Below are positions 1 to 10,212 of a stretch of 64,000 nucleotides of DNA, piece after piece (position 1 is the first letter of the stretch; every line of letters begins with the position of its first letter). The position numbers and the translations under genes were made by a program. Source of the stretch: Gyrodactylus bullatarudis (taxonomy: Eukaryota; Platyhelminthes; Monogenea; Gyrodactylidea; Gyrodactylidae); the NCBI GenBank assembly GCA_012064415.1, contig SSNU01000075.1:576844-640843 (forward strand), given 5' to 3'. Under the pieces are notes generated by a model. It had not been told where the DNA came from and made no database searches. It saw only the letters and a program-made list of their open reading frames with translations.

Positions 1-51
1 TAACCAATAACCTTTCGATGTTCATTTTCTTTCTAAAAACCTTATATATAT

Positions 52-104
52 GGCATGTATCACACTGATGAGTATGCCCGAAATAAAGGCCTTATTTGTG
101 AAAA
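52..104 (+). ncRNA. hammerhead-like ribozyme motif, copy S
   Basis: The core CTGATGA lies at 65-71 and GAAA at 80-83. Helix I pairs TCACA (60-64) with TGTGA (97-101), a perfect 5 bp. Helix III pairs ATAA (83-86) with TTAT (92-95), which supplies the required A-U pair. The predicted cleavage falls after U96. Between the core boxes are exactly eight nucleotides, GTATGCCC, which do not form a normal helix II. Their ATGCC (74-78) is complementary to GGCAT at 52-56. The core layout matches type I hammerheads (established); activity is inferred. Confidence 0.6.
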
Positions 105-489
105 TCTTGGCATCACTTTCTTCTTCTCTCTATAAAATTTGCTCCTTCTGCGTTCTTCCTAATTAACCCTCCATGTCTCAAATTATTTTTTTTATCACAC
201 AAATGAGAAAATTTGCAACCTAACCAAAATAATTACGTTGATTCTGAATCTGAATTCCTTTTTGAAAGCCGAATTATCATTTCATAGATAAAAGAGGTTA
301 AAATTGACATTTTTGTTTTAAAAAAAGTTATCTTCTAACTATAAGAGATATCGAGCAGGTGAATACATATTTGAGATTTACAACTATTTTTTTCTAAGAC
401 CTCAGCAAATAGGTTTTCAAAAAAACGTTCTAAATATTTTTTAAATATTTGACAACATTTTCAAAAAATCACCCTTCTTCAAGTAACTA

Positions 490-948
490 TGGTGTGCATT
501 AGGCTAGGGTGAAAATTTTAACCGACTTTTCTGATAGAACTATCAATTCTAAGCATTATTTTGTATTGAAGCATGTGTCGAAAATGATTCTCCATTATGT
601 CATTCGGTTTTAAAAATCCAAAAAATTTAAATCGCCGCTCAATTTTCAATGAGTTTTTACTGCGCAATCACTAAAATCCGGAATATCTTGGCCATTTAAT
701 GAGTTTCTTAACTTTTATTTCTAAAAATAGTAATCTTTTCATCAAAAGGAGCTTCATGGTTAATTTCGTTATTTTATCATGTCCGTGGGAGATTGTGGAA
801 AAAATGGGCAATGACATAATGGAGAATGACTTTCACGCTTTAAAATTATGCAAAACATGATCTGAGCACTAAAATTTATCAGAAAAGAAAGTCCTCTAGT
901 GTGTTATTCGGAGAAAAAAAAATTTCACCCTAGCCTAGTGTGCATCAG
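490..948. repeat. MITE-like foldback element
   Basis: Inverted termini share TAGGCTAGGGTGAAA (500-514 on +, and its complement near 923-938). A second, internal inverted pair shares ATTCTCCATTATGTCATT (about 585-602, complement 810-828). The element is about 460 bp and non-coding. Nested inverted repeats without an ORF fit a miniature inverted-repeat transposable element. No clear target-site duplication was found. Confidence 0.5.
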
Positions 949-1478
949 TTAAAAGCTATCTTTATGAATTATATTTTTTTAGCTTAATAAATTTCCTTTC
1001 TAATGAGGGGTAAAAAAAGTGTTTTAGGTATCTTTGAGTTAAAATTATCGCTCGAGAAAGAGTTGGGTTCCACTGGTGGAACAATTTTGTAAAATGAATA
1101 GATTTTCCGAATCAGCCTTGAGGAAAATCGTATCATTCTTAATTTCTATAGTCGAGAATTTAGAATTAACAAGAGATGGAGGAAATTCTGTCGTATTTTA
1201 AACTAAATAAAGGATTTTGACAAGTATTTTTTAAAAAAGCAATGATTAAAATTTTCAATGTGTAAACTAACTCAATTCTGAAGCAGTTGATTATAGTGGA
1301 AATACTTTGAATTTCTATTGGCGAATCAATCTGTTAAATCTTTGTTAAACTAAACTCAATATAGGAAATCCTATTGGAAAAAAATATTTCTTCATTTACC
1401 ATTGGTTGTTTCAGCTTGGTGGAAAACTTTAAGATAAAGAAACTCAATAGATATACAATCTAATCTCAAGTCTCGCCT

Positions 1479-2054
1479 ATGGAAGGTAAAAAGAAATTCC
1501 TTTTGGCTCTCGGAATTATTATAATGGTAAAGCATAGATTAATAATCACTTTGCAATAGCTTTCGACCCTGGTCGTTATTGGCATTGGAATATATTTTTG
1601 TCTCTATATTAGGAATGATGCTGAAATTGTCTTGGTCACATCCGGCTGTCTGGGTTTCATTAGCTCAATCGTTTGCATTTCTTTTGCGGCAAAGGAAAAA
1701 AATGGAAATTGTACCAAAAACTTTGTAAGTTATCAATTGTATAATAATTGATTTTTTTCATAGCTTATCATAATACTGGTGTTCAGTATTGTTCTAGCAG
1801 CTGTGGCTGGTGCCTTGATAATTTTACGAATTCAGGCAATAGATTACATAGCAATTTTATTCAATTCATCTTCGCTCTATTCTAGTTTTTCGAGTGCTTT
1901 TGAAACAATCAAGACACTATACGTGGTGGCAGCAGCATTTGCTTTGATTGTGGCTTTTCTTAAGTTGATCTACTTAATCACAGCTCCTCTTATGTATAAG
2001 AACGAGTTTAAAATGGCCTGTTGTCCCAATCATTCACAAAATAACAAATTATAA
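1479..2054 (+). CDS. small tetraspan membrane protein, cluster member 1
   Basis: Three exons: 1479-1526, 1560-1724 and 1764-2054. The phase-0 introns are only 33 and 39 nt, both GT..AG. The predicted protein is 167 aa. The start ATG opens MEGKKKFLL, a short basic tail before the first helix. Four hydrophobic segments lie at about residues 7-30, 42-62, 72-95 and 120-150. The longest hydrophilic loop is between helices 3 and 4, and a Cys-Cys pair follows helix 4. It shares exon number, intron phase, first-exon length (16 codons) and topology with three genes downstream. The layout resembles tetraspanin, MARVEL or MS4A-type four-helix proteins, but no CCG or other family signature is visible. 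The function is unknown; a membrane location is inferred. Confidence 0.8.
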
Positions 2055-3129
2055 ATTGAGCACATGAATCACACAATTCCCAGCACATTTCACGAAACTC
2101 ATGAGATTTCTAACAATACTCATACAAGATGAACAATATGAATATTTTTAATACATCATTTTCTGATATTTTCTAACTTTTCTCTTAAATGTTTTTACTA
2201 AACTGTCATCTCAATTGTATTATTTATAGTAACCTTATGATGGGGTTTGTTTAGATCTCAGTAACTTAGCAACAGATTTAGGGCAAAAACATAGACTTAA
2301 AACTATCTTGAGTTTTCGACATTTACTAACCAGAAGACAATCTGATCAAATTGTTTCCTCTTTTATAAATAGCAATGTAGATGTTTATATGATTATCCAA
2401 TGTAGATTCCGAATTCATTTGTGATATTTTGAAGACCAGATGGTATCATATTTTCTTAAAAATTACTTTTTTTGTCCTATCATTTTAGATTTGATCTTAA
2501 AAAATTGAATGATTCATTCAATTTCAAGTGCATGAAGTACAAAAACATGAATGAGATAGAAAGAAATAAATGAAATCATCTTATTCAGGAATAAATTCTT
2601 AACAAAAAAGAAGAAGGAAAGTTTCCCTTGACTCTTCTAGTTTCTGAGCTATTTGAAGTAGAAAAGAAATCTACCTCAATTAGGATACAGTAGTCCTTGA
2701 AGTGATGGTCTAAAATTTTGTGCAAATTTGTCTTTTGGTCAATAGCTCAGCTTGGGAATAATCAAGGATTTTTCAAGATCAGATTCGTGATCAGCAAAAC
2801 ATTTTGGACCAGAAAAATCTTATCTGAATAAAAAATCTCAAAAATAATCAATTTACAAACTGTTCTTTACTACACAATAGTACACATAATTCGTACACGA
2901 ATCTCTAAGCCCTCACTGTAGAGAGTGAAATTTTCATTTTTTCAATTATTCCAAATCTATATATTTATTATAAAAGTTCTAAGTAATCCAGCCATGGTGC
3001 AATTTTTTCGTCTATTTTGAGTAATGCACTCACCATTAAAGCTGGATTGGTTATCTTTTGATGTCTTTTGAAATAAAAATAAAATTTGAGTAAACCAGAG
3101 AATTTTATCAACAAGGAATTCATTTTGAA
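2055..3129. other. intergenic spacer between tetraspan genes 1 and 2
   Basis: AT-rich spacer. No ORF, RNA gene or repeat could be supported. It should contain the 3' UTR of gene 1 and the promoter of gene 2. Confidence 0.5.
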
Positions 3130-3662
3130 ATGCCATCTCAACGATCCTTATTGCTTGGAATAGCAGTATTAATTCTGGTAAATTTGAATTTATTCTATTG
3201 AAACAGATTTCATCCCTCATAGTGTTGGGCATTGGTGCTGATTTATACCAACAGACAGATGGAGCTAAAGAGAGGAATGCAGAATCCCTACTGATTGCCT
3301 GCGGTGTAATCGGGTTCATATGTGGATTAATCTGTCTCTTTTTCGTAGTTAAAACAGAAAACCGATTTATTAGAATTCTCGTGAGAAACTAAGAATTTCT
3401 TAATTTTCGTTTTTAGCTATTGCCATTCCTGTTGGTCAGTATAATCCTTGCTACAATTGCATTCGCTTATACAATAAAACGTCTTGAAGATATGAAAGGT
3501 TTCATGTCCGCTTTCAGCATCTTTAAAAGTGAATCTTTGGATGCATTTGAAAAAGAATATCAGGCATCAGCTGCATTCGCAATGATTGTTGCAATCCTGA
3601 GTTTAATATTTTCAGTTTTGGTCCTGTTCAACTATAGAAATGAAATTAGAGAGGCTTGTTAA
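3130..3662 (+). CDS. small tetraspan membrane protein, cluster member 2
   Basis: Three exons: 3130-3177, 3207-3380 and 3417-3662. The phase-0 introns are 29 and 36 nt. The product is 155 aa (16 + 58 + 81 codons). Four hydrophobic segments sit where they do in member 1: across exons 1/2, late exon 2, early exon 3 and late exon 3. Exon 2 (174 nt) and exon 3 (246 nt) have exactly the same lengths as in member 3, which supports recent common origin and the splice model. The start was chosen because it gives the 16-codon first exon seen in members 1 and 4. No catalytic motif is visible. The function is unknown. An antisense ORF over exon 2 is treated as a shadow. Confidence 0.8.
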
Positions 3663-4123
3663 ATTCGATCAAATTTCTTTTTTTTCAAATAAAATTTACT
3701 TAAAACTTTATCCTATTTTATATAGACCGCTTTACATGAACTTCTCATTGCCAATATATATATAAAAATCAAGTAATAAATTTTAAAATACCAAATAATA
3801 TTATTAATTAAATACATATATCGATTTTTCTGTATTTTAGAAACTGTTAAAAGTTAAGAAAAAATATAATTACAAATAAAAAATTTAAATAGTCAACCTG
3901 TGATCATATCTTCTTTCATTTGACACTAAAATTGACTTTCATGAAACTTCTTATTTTAAGCTTGAATTCAATTTGAATTGTGTTGATCTTCTCACCACAA
4001 GGAATTCGTTTTCATTTCATCGATGTTAAAAAGCCCTTAGTCTCTTAGACTCTCTTTGTCACTCAGAAAAATTACTGAAAAACAAGAGGGGGCAAATGTT
4101 CTATAGATTAGTCTAAACATCAA

Positions 4124-4179
4124 GCCGGTGTAATAGTCTGATGAGATCCGGTATATAAGCTTAATCACTAAATATTCAC
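4124..4179 (+). ncRNA. hammerhead-like motif, degenerate copy C1
   Basis: CTGATGA is at 4138-4144. Helix I is TAGT/ACTA plus an outer GTG (4128-4130) / CAC (4177-4179) around an internal loop. The predicted site is AATC/ACTA, after position 4166. The GAA of the GAAA box appears deleted, so this copy is probably inactive. The eight-nucleotide helix II segment, GATCCGGT, has CCGG complementary to CCGG at 4125-4128. Downstream sequence is shared with the foldback element at 29.5-29.8 kb. Confidence 0.35.
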
Positions 4180-4534
4180 TCAACTTCTAATTTCTCATCA
4201 AGATCCCTTCGTCATCAGAAAATATTTTTGAAGAAGCTCGGCATTTTCCACAAAAAGAATTTACCTCAATTATAATTATCAATATATTAAAATAATAAAT
4301 TTAAAACGATTTATTGTATTATAAACCCAGTAATCACATACAAAGCATTCGAAGTTGAATCTTTTGATCAATTAAATATTCTATTCATTCTTCATTTCTT
4401 GATATAGAAATTCAATAAAATCAGTGTATTTAATTAAACATTATTTATTATTTTTTTTTACCAGATGAACTGCAATCTTTTACTTTGGCTATGCTGTCTA
4501 CCATTTTTCAAATGAAAGGCGATGCCCAAATTTT

Positions 4535-4584
4535 TAAAGAGATAAGCGCTATATTTCAGGCATACTCATCAGTCTTTACATGCC
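4535..4584 (-). ncRNA. hammerhead-like ribozyme motif, copy D
   Basis: Read on the minus strand: GGCAT (4584-4580), then TAAAGA (4578-4573), CTGATGA (4572-4566), GTATGCCT (4565-4558), GAAA (4557-4554), a helix III of AUA-AG/CU-UAU with one bulged U, the cleavable C at 4541, then TCTTTA (4540-4535). Helix I is a perfect 6 bp, TAAAGA/TCTTTA. Its sequence differs from copy S (TCACA/TGTGA) while pairing is kept, so the two copies covary. The loop ATGCC is complementary to the upstream GGCAT. This is the best-preserved copy in the window. Confidence 0.65.
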
Positions 4585-4716
4585 AATATAAGTACATTCA
4601 TAATTACAATATTTAAAGAAAGGGTTTTGATTGGATAGCCTCTCATAGGTAGGTACATTGGGTGTATGTAACATAGACACACTCATAATGTACAAACTCA
4701 TAGTTATGATGAAAAC

Positions 4717-4735
4717 CCCCACGTAACACGTGGGG
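4717..4735. repeat. short perfect hairpin
   Basis: CCCCACGT (4717-4724) is followed by AAC and then ACGTGGGG (4728-4735). This is an 8-bp perfect stem with a 3-nt loop, unusually GC-rich for the neighbourhood. It could be a hairpin or terminator-like relic of a mobile element. No function is assigned. Confidence 0.4.
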
Positions 4736-4968
4736 AGTGTGTACAGACATGTTTGTAGTTTTTTTAAATTTTTCATACATATGATTGATAGGAAATTAAT
4801 AGTATACATTTAATATGTTATTTATGATTAGATATTACAGTTTATATAGTTGATTTTTTACAATTTACAAATTCATCATTGGCTGTAGAACGAAGTTAAG
4901 GTAGTTTGAACCGCTGTCTTGCTACGTTTGGATTTTTCAGTCTTTTCACCATCGTTCCATTTCTGTCT

Positions 4969-6240
4969 TTACTTAATTAGTGGTTTAGGGATCACTAATT
5001 GTTGCAAAAATTTCTTTTGGACACATAAGCTGGGTTGTTCTTTTAATATAAAGGTGGCTTCTGCAGTCTTGAGGCTGTGATGTTTTTCCCTGTTTGTCTG
5101 TTTGTATAGAATTTCAAAGTTTTTTGGGGAAACTTTTTCGTCACACTCCTTCAAGTGGTCCCTTATTGCAGTATTACCTGTGTTTAAATGTTCTGTTACT
5201 CTGTCTTCAAGCCTCCTTGTGGTATGGCCTATATATTCAGCACAACAAAAGCATTTGAACTTGTACACAGCATACGATTCTGATAACGGGTTAGGTCTGT
5301 CCTTCGTAGTATTGGAAAATAATCTTTTGGTTTTGAACACAAATTTTACATCTAGTTTCGGAAAGGTTGAGTTGTACCATTGTCTGATCCTAGATTTTGT
5401 TGTGTCAGCCAGGACGTCATCTTTAAACGGTAAGAGCACTGTTATGTTGTTGTCTACTTCTTTTTCATTCATGACTGTCTCTTCTCTTCCAACTATATTG
5501 TTAAGAAACTCTTCTGGATACTTGTTCTCCATGAAGATTTTCTTTAAGTTTTCTTTTTCATCTGCAAGGAATTCATCTGAGACGATTCTTTCTAATCTGT
5601 TGAATAAGGATTTAACCAATCCTATATTTGTGGACTTGGGTGGAAAAAAGAGTTGAAGCTCAGCAGCTTTCCTGTGAACGTTGATTTAAATCAGAAAATT
5701 TTCTAAAGATTTTCCTTAATAATGTACCATCCTCTTTTCTGCACAACAAAACTTCTAAAAATGGTATTTGGTCATTTTCTTCTGTTTCTAAAGTGAATTT
5801 GAGGCAATGGTGAGCACTATTAAACTTCTCCACTATTTCCTCCGGGTTGATGTCTTTATTCTCAATCATGAAAATATCATCAACGTATCTCCTGTAGATT
5901 TTGGATTTATCAATGGACTCCGCTAAAGGGCCTATCTCCAATTTGCCCGTGAATATTTCGGCCAGGATCGGGCCCAAGGGGGAACCCATTGCTACACTGT
6001 CTATCTGGACAAAGATCTTATCGTCAAACGAAAAAGTCACATTTTTGCAACATAATGATAGTAGTCGTTTGAGCAGCATTGGAGGGATTGGGAATCCTTC
6101 AATTTCTTTGGATATTTTTATAATGAAATCAACTGTTTCAATTAGGGGGACATTCGTGAACAATGACGAAACATCTAGTGAAATCATTCTTTGCGTTAAC
6201 CTCCTTGATTATCTCCACGAATTCATATGAATTTGCACTC
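4969..6240 (-). pseudogene. Penelope-like retroelement, decayed RT + GIY-YIG
   Basis: On minus, from about 6240 down to 4969, lies the C-terminal half of a Penelope-like polyprotein. The reverse transcriptase part (about 6187-5660) shows SLDVSSLFTNVPL (palm motif with the catalytic D), AMGSPLGPILAEIF and the YVDD catalytic box, then IPFLE. The second part (5619-4969) carries a GIY-YIG endonuclease signature (YAVYKF..C..EYIGHTTR). At least two or three frameshifts separate the pieces: near 6195, near 5665, and near 5635 where the thumb region changes frame twice. The N-terminal RT region is missing. The combination of RT and C-terminal GIY-YIG is diagnostic of Penelope-like elements (established). 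The copy cannot be autonomous. Confidence 0.85.
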
Positions 6241-7352
6241 GAATATTAACAAGTTTATCGAGCTCAGGAGAGAATGAAATTTCTCTGCTAAAAATTGTTT
6301 AATCGATTTATGAAATGAAACCAATAAAAAATTCAGATAAGATAATTCTGAATAAATTGCTAGGCTAAATCTAAACTTACTTCTGTATTATTATTACCTA
6401 AAATTTCAGTGATATTCCCGAAGAAATTATTCTGATTCAGATTTATAATTTATAAGGTTTTAGAAAAATTATTTATTTCAAGTTATTTTTATTTCAAGTC
6501 TAGCCAATCAGAGATGAGCTTGAATCTACCACGAATGCTAATTATAATTAGTAATTTATAAGAAGACTAAACTTTTTCACACTTGAAAATGTATGTTACA
6601 TTCAATATATTCAGTCATATGTTCAGTCATAGTATCTTGAAACTTCTGAATAAGAAAAAAGACAAACCCAGTACGAAATCAGTGTATTCTTAAAATTTAA
6701 ATAACTTGAGGATTTATTGTACTGGTTTTAAGATTACTAGAATATTTATAAAAATATTTAAGAATGTAAAAATATATAAGTTTGACACTCTCATTAAAAT
6801 ATGTCCATGAATTTCTAATTTATTTTTCAAAACTTGGCTAACTTTTAGGATTAATTTCTTACTTAATTTAAATTGAAATTCCCTGAAATCTTGGCCAAAA
6901 GATTGTCTGCTAATTCTGTACCACTATCATTTTCCGATTAATTCTATAGAGCAAATTTTCAGAATAACTTAATTTGAGTTCATAAAATTAAAATTAATTA
7001 TTTTTTATCAACATTGATATTTTCAATACTTGTAAAACATAACTGTATCAACTGTTATAATCATCATATTCTGTAACTTGGCTTGAAAATATGAAGAAGC
7101 TTCACTAAAGATAAAACTTAATAATTGCTGAAAGCTTCAATAGATGTCTATACAAACTTCAAAATGTCCTGAAAGGAAGAATAGTTCAAATCATTCAATT
7201 TGATTGATAAATCTATATTCAGAATATATAGAACTAACAATTTTGTAAAGTCTAGTTCTAAAAAGACTTTTGTCGTCTCAATTTCTGATTGGACTCGAGA
7301 TATAATTTAAATAATATTTCTTTTCTAAAACTACATCAGAAAATCCTTGATT
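6241..7352. other. intergenic spacer
   Basis: AT-rich sequence between the retroelement remnant and tetraspan gene 3. Nothing further could be supported on either strand. Confidence 0.5.
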
Positions 7353-7888
7353 ATGAATAAAATTCTTCATATAACTCTCGTATGCCAGTTAACGACGCTA
7401 AACATTGTGAATTATAATTATTAATTTTTATAATAATAGATTGCGTTTGCATCAATACTTGGCATAGGTATCGACCTTCACATGATCAATGATCCAGTTT
7501 CGAACCTATATGTTTCATCTTCCGTTATGACTTGTGGCAGCTTTGGCTTGCTATCCAGCCTTGCCTATATAAGATTTCTCTTGATCAACCAACAAAATAT
7601 TGTCAAGATTTCAGTGAGAAGTTTCATGATGAGTATTTTCAGATTGTTTCTATAATCATTTTAATATTGATTGTTAGATTCGTTGAAGCTTTTTTCCTAA
7701 CGATTAACATTTTCGCTGTGCAATTTAGTTCGGTAAATCCAGACATTTGCTTGCAAAAGAGATGTCAAATATACTCTGGGATCCTGTTTATTGCGCAATC
7801 GTTGAATTGTTTCTTTCTTTTTATCGTTCTGATCTACAGACAATTTCGTAAACCTCAAATTGAAGATTGTCAACAAACAGTGGAATAA
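7353..7888 (+). CDS. small tetraspan membrane protein, cluster member 3
   Basis: Exons 7353-7406, 7440-7613 and 7643-7888. The introns are 33 and 29 nt, phase 0. The product is about 157 aa. Exon 2 (58 codons) and exon 3 (81 codons plus stop) match member 2 exactly in length. Exon 2 reads IAFASILGIGID, aligning with ISSLIVLGIGAD of member 2 and LSTLVVIGIGIY of member 1. This is the clearest sequence evidence of paralogy. The exon 1 donor is less certain: GTATGC at 7380 would give a shorter first exon. Exon 3 carries the third and fourth hydrophobic segments, rich in I, L and F. The tail has several cysteines. Function is not known. Confidence 0.75.
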
Positions 7889-8490
7889 AGCTGGTTTGCT
7901 CTTCTAGAAAATTTCAATTTTTATTCAATAAATTTTTTCTCTTTTTCCAAACACTAATCGATCATTTACAGTAACTCCATTTTTTAGAAAATTCTAAATT
8001 ATCATTTTTGTGAAAATCTCCAAAACTAAAAGCAATTCGCAAATTCTAAGACCAGATTCAGATTCTGTGTCAAATTTCTATTCTTTTTTAATGTCATCAT
8101 ATCACAATAAATGAGGAAAGCCATGTTTTTGGGAAAGAAGTGAATTTTCTCGGCTGAACAATAAATTTTCAGATCCGATCTATAGAGGAGAAATATGATT
8201 TTGTCTTTGCTTTATTCTTATCTTCATTAACCAGATGATTTTCGAATTTCTTGCAGACACTATAGTTCTCAAGTTTCAAGTAAGTAAAATTAGAATTAAG
8301 AACCAATTTCAAGAAAATTATGGCATGTTTCAAATCTCGATTTAACGCCATTTTTGAGTTGAGTGAGAGAGTTATCAAAAACCGATTACCGTATCACCAA
8401 AAACTTTTGATGAAATCCTCATTATTCAGGGACCTTGAATCATTAAAATTTCGTCGATTATCAAGTAGGGAAAATGATCAAAAATAAAAT
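7889..8490. other. intergenic spacer
   Basis: AT-rich. No exon, RNA gene or clear repeat was found between tetraspan gene 3 and the doubtful minus-strand gene. Confidence 0.45.
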
Positions 8491-9196
8491 TCAAATTTTT
8501 AAAGAAATGTATGGCGTATCTCGTAGTAGCGCAAAAAACTCATTTCTTTGAAGTTTGAGTTCTAAATTTTTTGTTGATTTCAAAGTGAAAGGGTGATCAA
8601 AAGTTGATTCTGTTAGTAAAGCAGTATGAACGTATGATTTGATAGCTAAGTTCTCATTAAATATGACTGCAAGTGGATGAATACATGAATAGCCAGAATA
8701 ACTAGTAGAACCACAGGAGAACCATACTTTTTCACAAAGATTCACAACACTTATGATATCAGAATTGGCCTCAACATTTTGAACCAGAACTTTAAGCTTA
8801 GGAGCAACAATTGATGCGGCCAAGAAGTAATCGTTAAATTTTGGACCAAATTCTTGTAGTGCAGTCTTGCAGTCTTGTACTATTTTTGAAAACCATACTA
8901 GTTTAGACTATAAAAGAGTATTGTAACTAAATTCTAAATAAGAGTGAACAAATGTAGACTAGTTCTGAACAAAAGAAAAAATAAAAATAGACTAAAAGTG
9001 AAAATTAAATACACACAGGTAAGTATAGACTAAATCTGATTAAACGCATGTACTATGGACTAATTTTCCAAATACCTCTTGATTTTTTAGGATCATAATG
9101 AATAGAACAGTCGTTGACTGTCAGTAAGGCAAAAATTTCTCTTGCGTTATCGTCCAGTTGTTCTCCTTCCAAGTTCCCATAATGAAACTGATGATA
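8491..9196 (-). CDS. possible two-exon gene, unknown product
   Basis: Two exons that splice in frame can be read on minus. One is about 9190-9076 (GNLEGEQLDDNAREIFALL..., ending phase 1 before GTATTT). The other is 8879-8491 (beginning TACAAG, stop at 8491). The joined stretch is about 165 aa, with conserved-looking segments such as VQDCKTALQEFGPKFNDYF. The intron is about 196 nt. A candidate upstream exon (9330-9279, NIAFLLAVYNHSFSPND) has good splice sites but the wrong phase, so the 5' end is unresolved and the locus may be a pseudogene. The last 40 residues overlap a dispersed repeat also found at 23.5, 28.9 and 52.5 kb. No family recognised. Confidence 0.35.
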
Positions 9197-9330
9197 CCTC
9201 AAATAAGTCAGAATTATTAGAGAATTATAATGAGAGAATCATAATAATGATTCTATCAAAGGTGGCGTGGATACTTACGATCATTTGGTGAGAAACTATG
9301 GTTGTAAACGGCCAACAAGAAAGCTATATT

Positions 9331-10212
9331 CTGAAATAAGTGATTTAAATTTTAAAGGACCTATCATTCAAAGGCTTTGAATCAAAGCTAAACATAGAAA
9401 AGTAGCTAGAAATTTTTCCATCAAGGAATTAGCGAAAAGCATAATAGATCATGCAAAAGAATAAACGAAATTCTCATGGAAGAAAAAAACCGAAGCTAGT
9501 GGTAGTTCAAAAGTCTAATAAATGTGATTATTATCCACGCAAAGATCACTTTGCTATTTAAAAATGTTTTGAATCAATTTTCCTACATTGTAGAGATTTT
9601 CCTTTTGCTCTTCAAGGAATTTTGCAGATTTACGATTCAAGGGTTGATGACAAGAATAAATATATCTTGAGATAAACACGTCTTCTCCCGCTAGTCCTGA
9701 TAAACTGAATTATTTTGAGGAGCGATACCACAAGGTTCTGTTAAGATAGCTACTGCAATCAGCTCAACAATCAAAGATCATACCCAAAGATTTTGACAAA
9801 TTAGCGTAAATTAATAACAGATTTTTTTCCAATGATAAAAAAGGTTTAGGAACAAAAGAGGAGACCACAAAACTTAATTAAGGTTCCTTATTTTGCTGCA
9901 AAGCTGAATACAACACTGCCTTATACACAGCAGTACAACAGCGAAAATTTGCTGACAGACAGTTTAGAAAATGGGCTGGTAATTTTTGAAAATCGAGTAA
10001 ATAATTGTAATGCATCAGAAAATTTACTCACTCTTAAACTATAGATGGAATTTTATTCTAAAAATAACATCTCAGCCATAAATCAAATATGATCTAATCG
10101 AGAATGAAATTCTTCCAAATATTTGAATATTTTTTGTCCAAACTGATTGGATTTTCATATCATGTCCGTTTCTATAAATACCAAGTATATTATTGCTTGA
10201 TTTTGGTTGAAG
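9331..10212. other. intergenic spacer
   Basis: No supported feature. It may hold the missing 5' end of the doubtful minus-strand gene and the promoter of tetraspan gene 4. Confidence 0.4.

Larger units (their letters stand above)
1..1478. other. upstream non-coding region
   Basis: No convincing exon is seen upstream of the first tetraspan gene. The stretch holds hammerhead-like copy S at its left edge and a foldback or MITE-like element near 490-948. The rest is AT-rich sequence without recognisable features. Confidence 0.5.
3663..4968. other. intergenic region with two ribozyme-like repeats
   Basis: Holds the 3' end of tetraspan gene 2, hammerhead-like copies at 4124-4179 (+) and 4535-4584 (-), and a short perfect palindrome at 4717-4735. 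No coding exon was recognised before the Penelope-like remnant. Confidence 0.5.

Noticed and set aside
9279..9330. Exon NIAFLLAVYNHSFSPND upstream of the 8.5-9.2 kb gene
   Set aside because: Good splice signals, but its exit phase does not fit the next open exon, so it was not added to the gene model.
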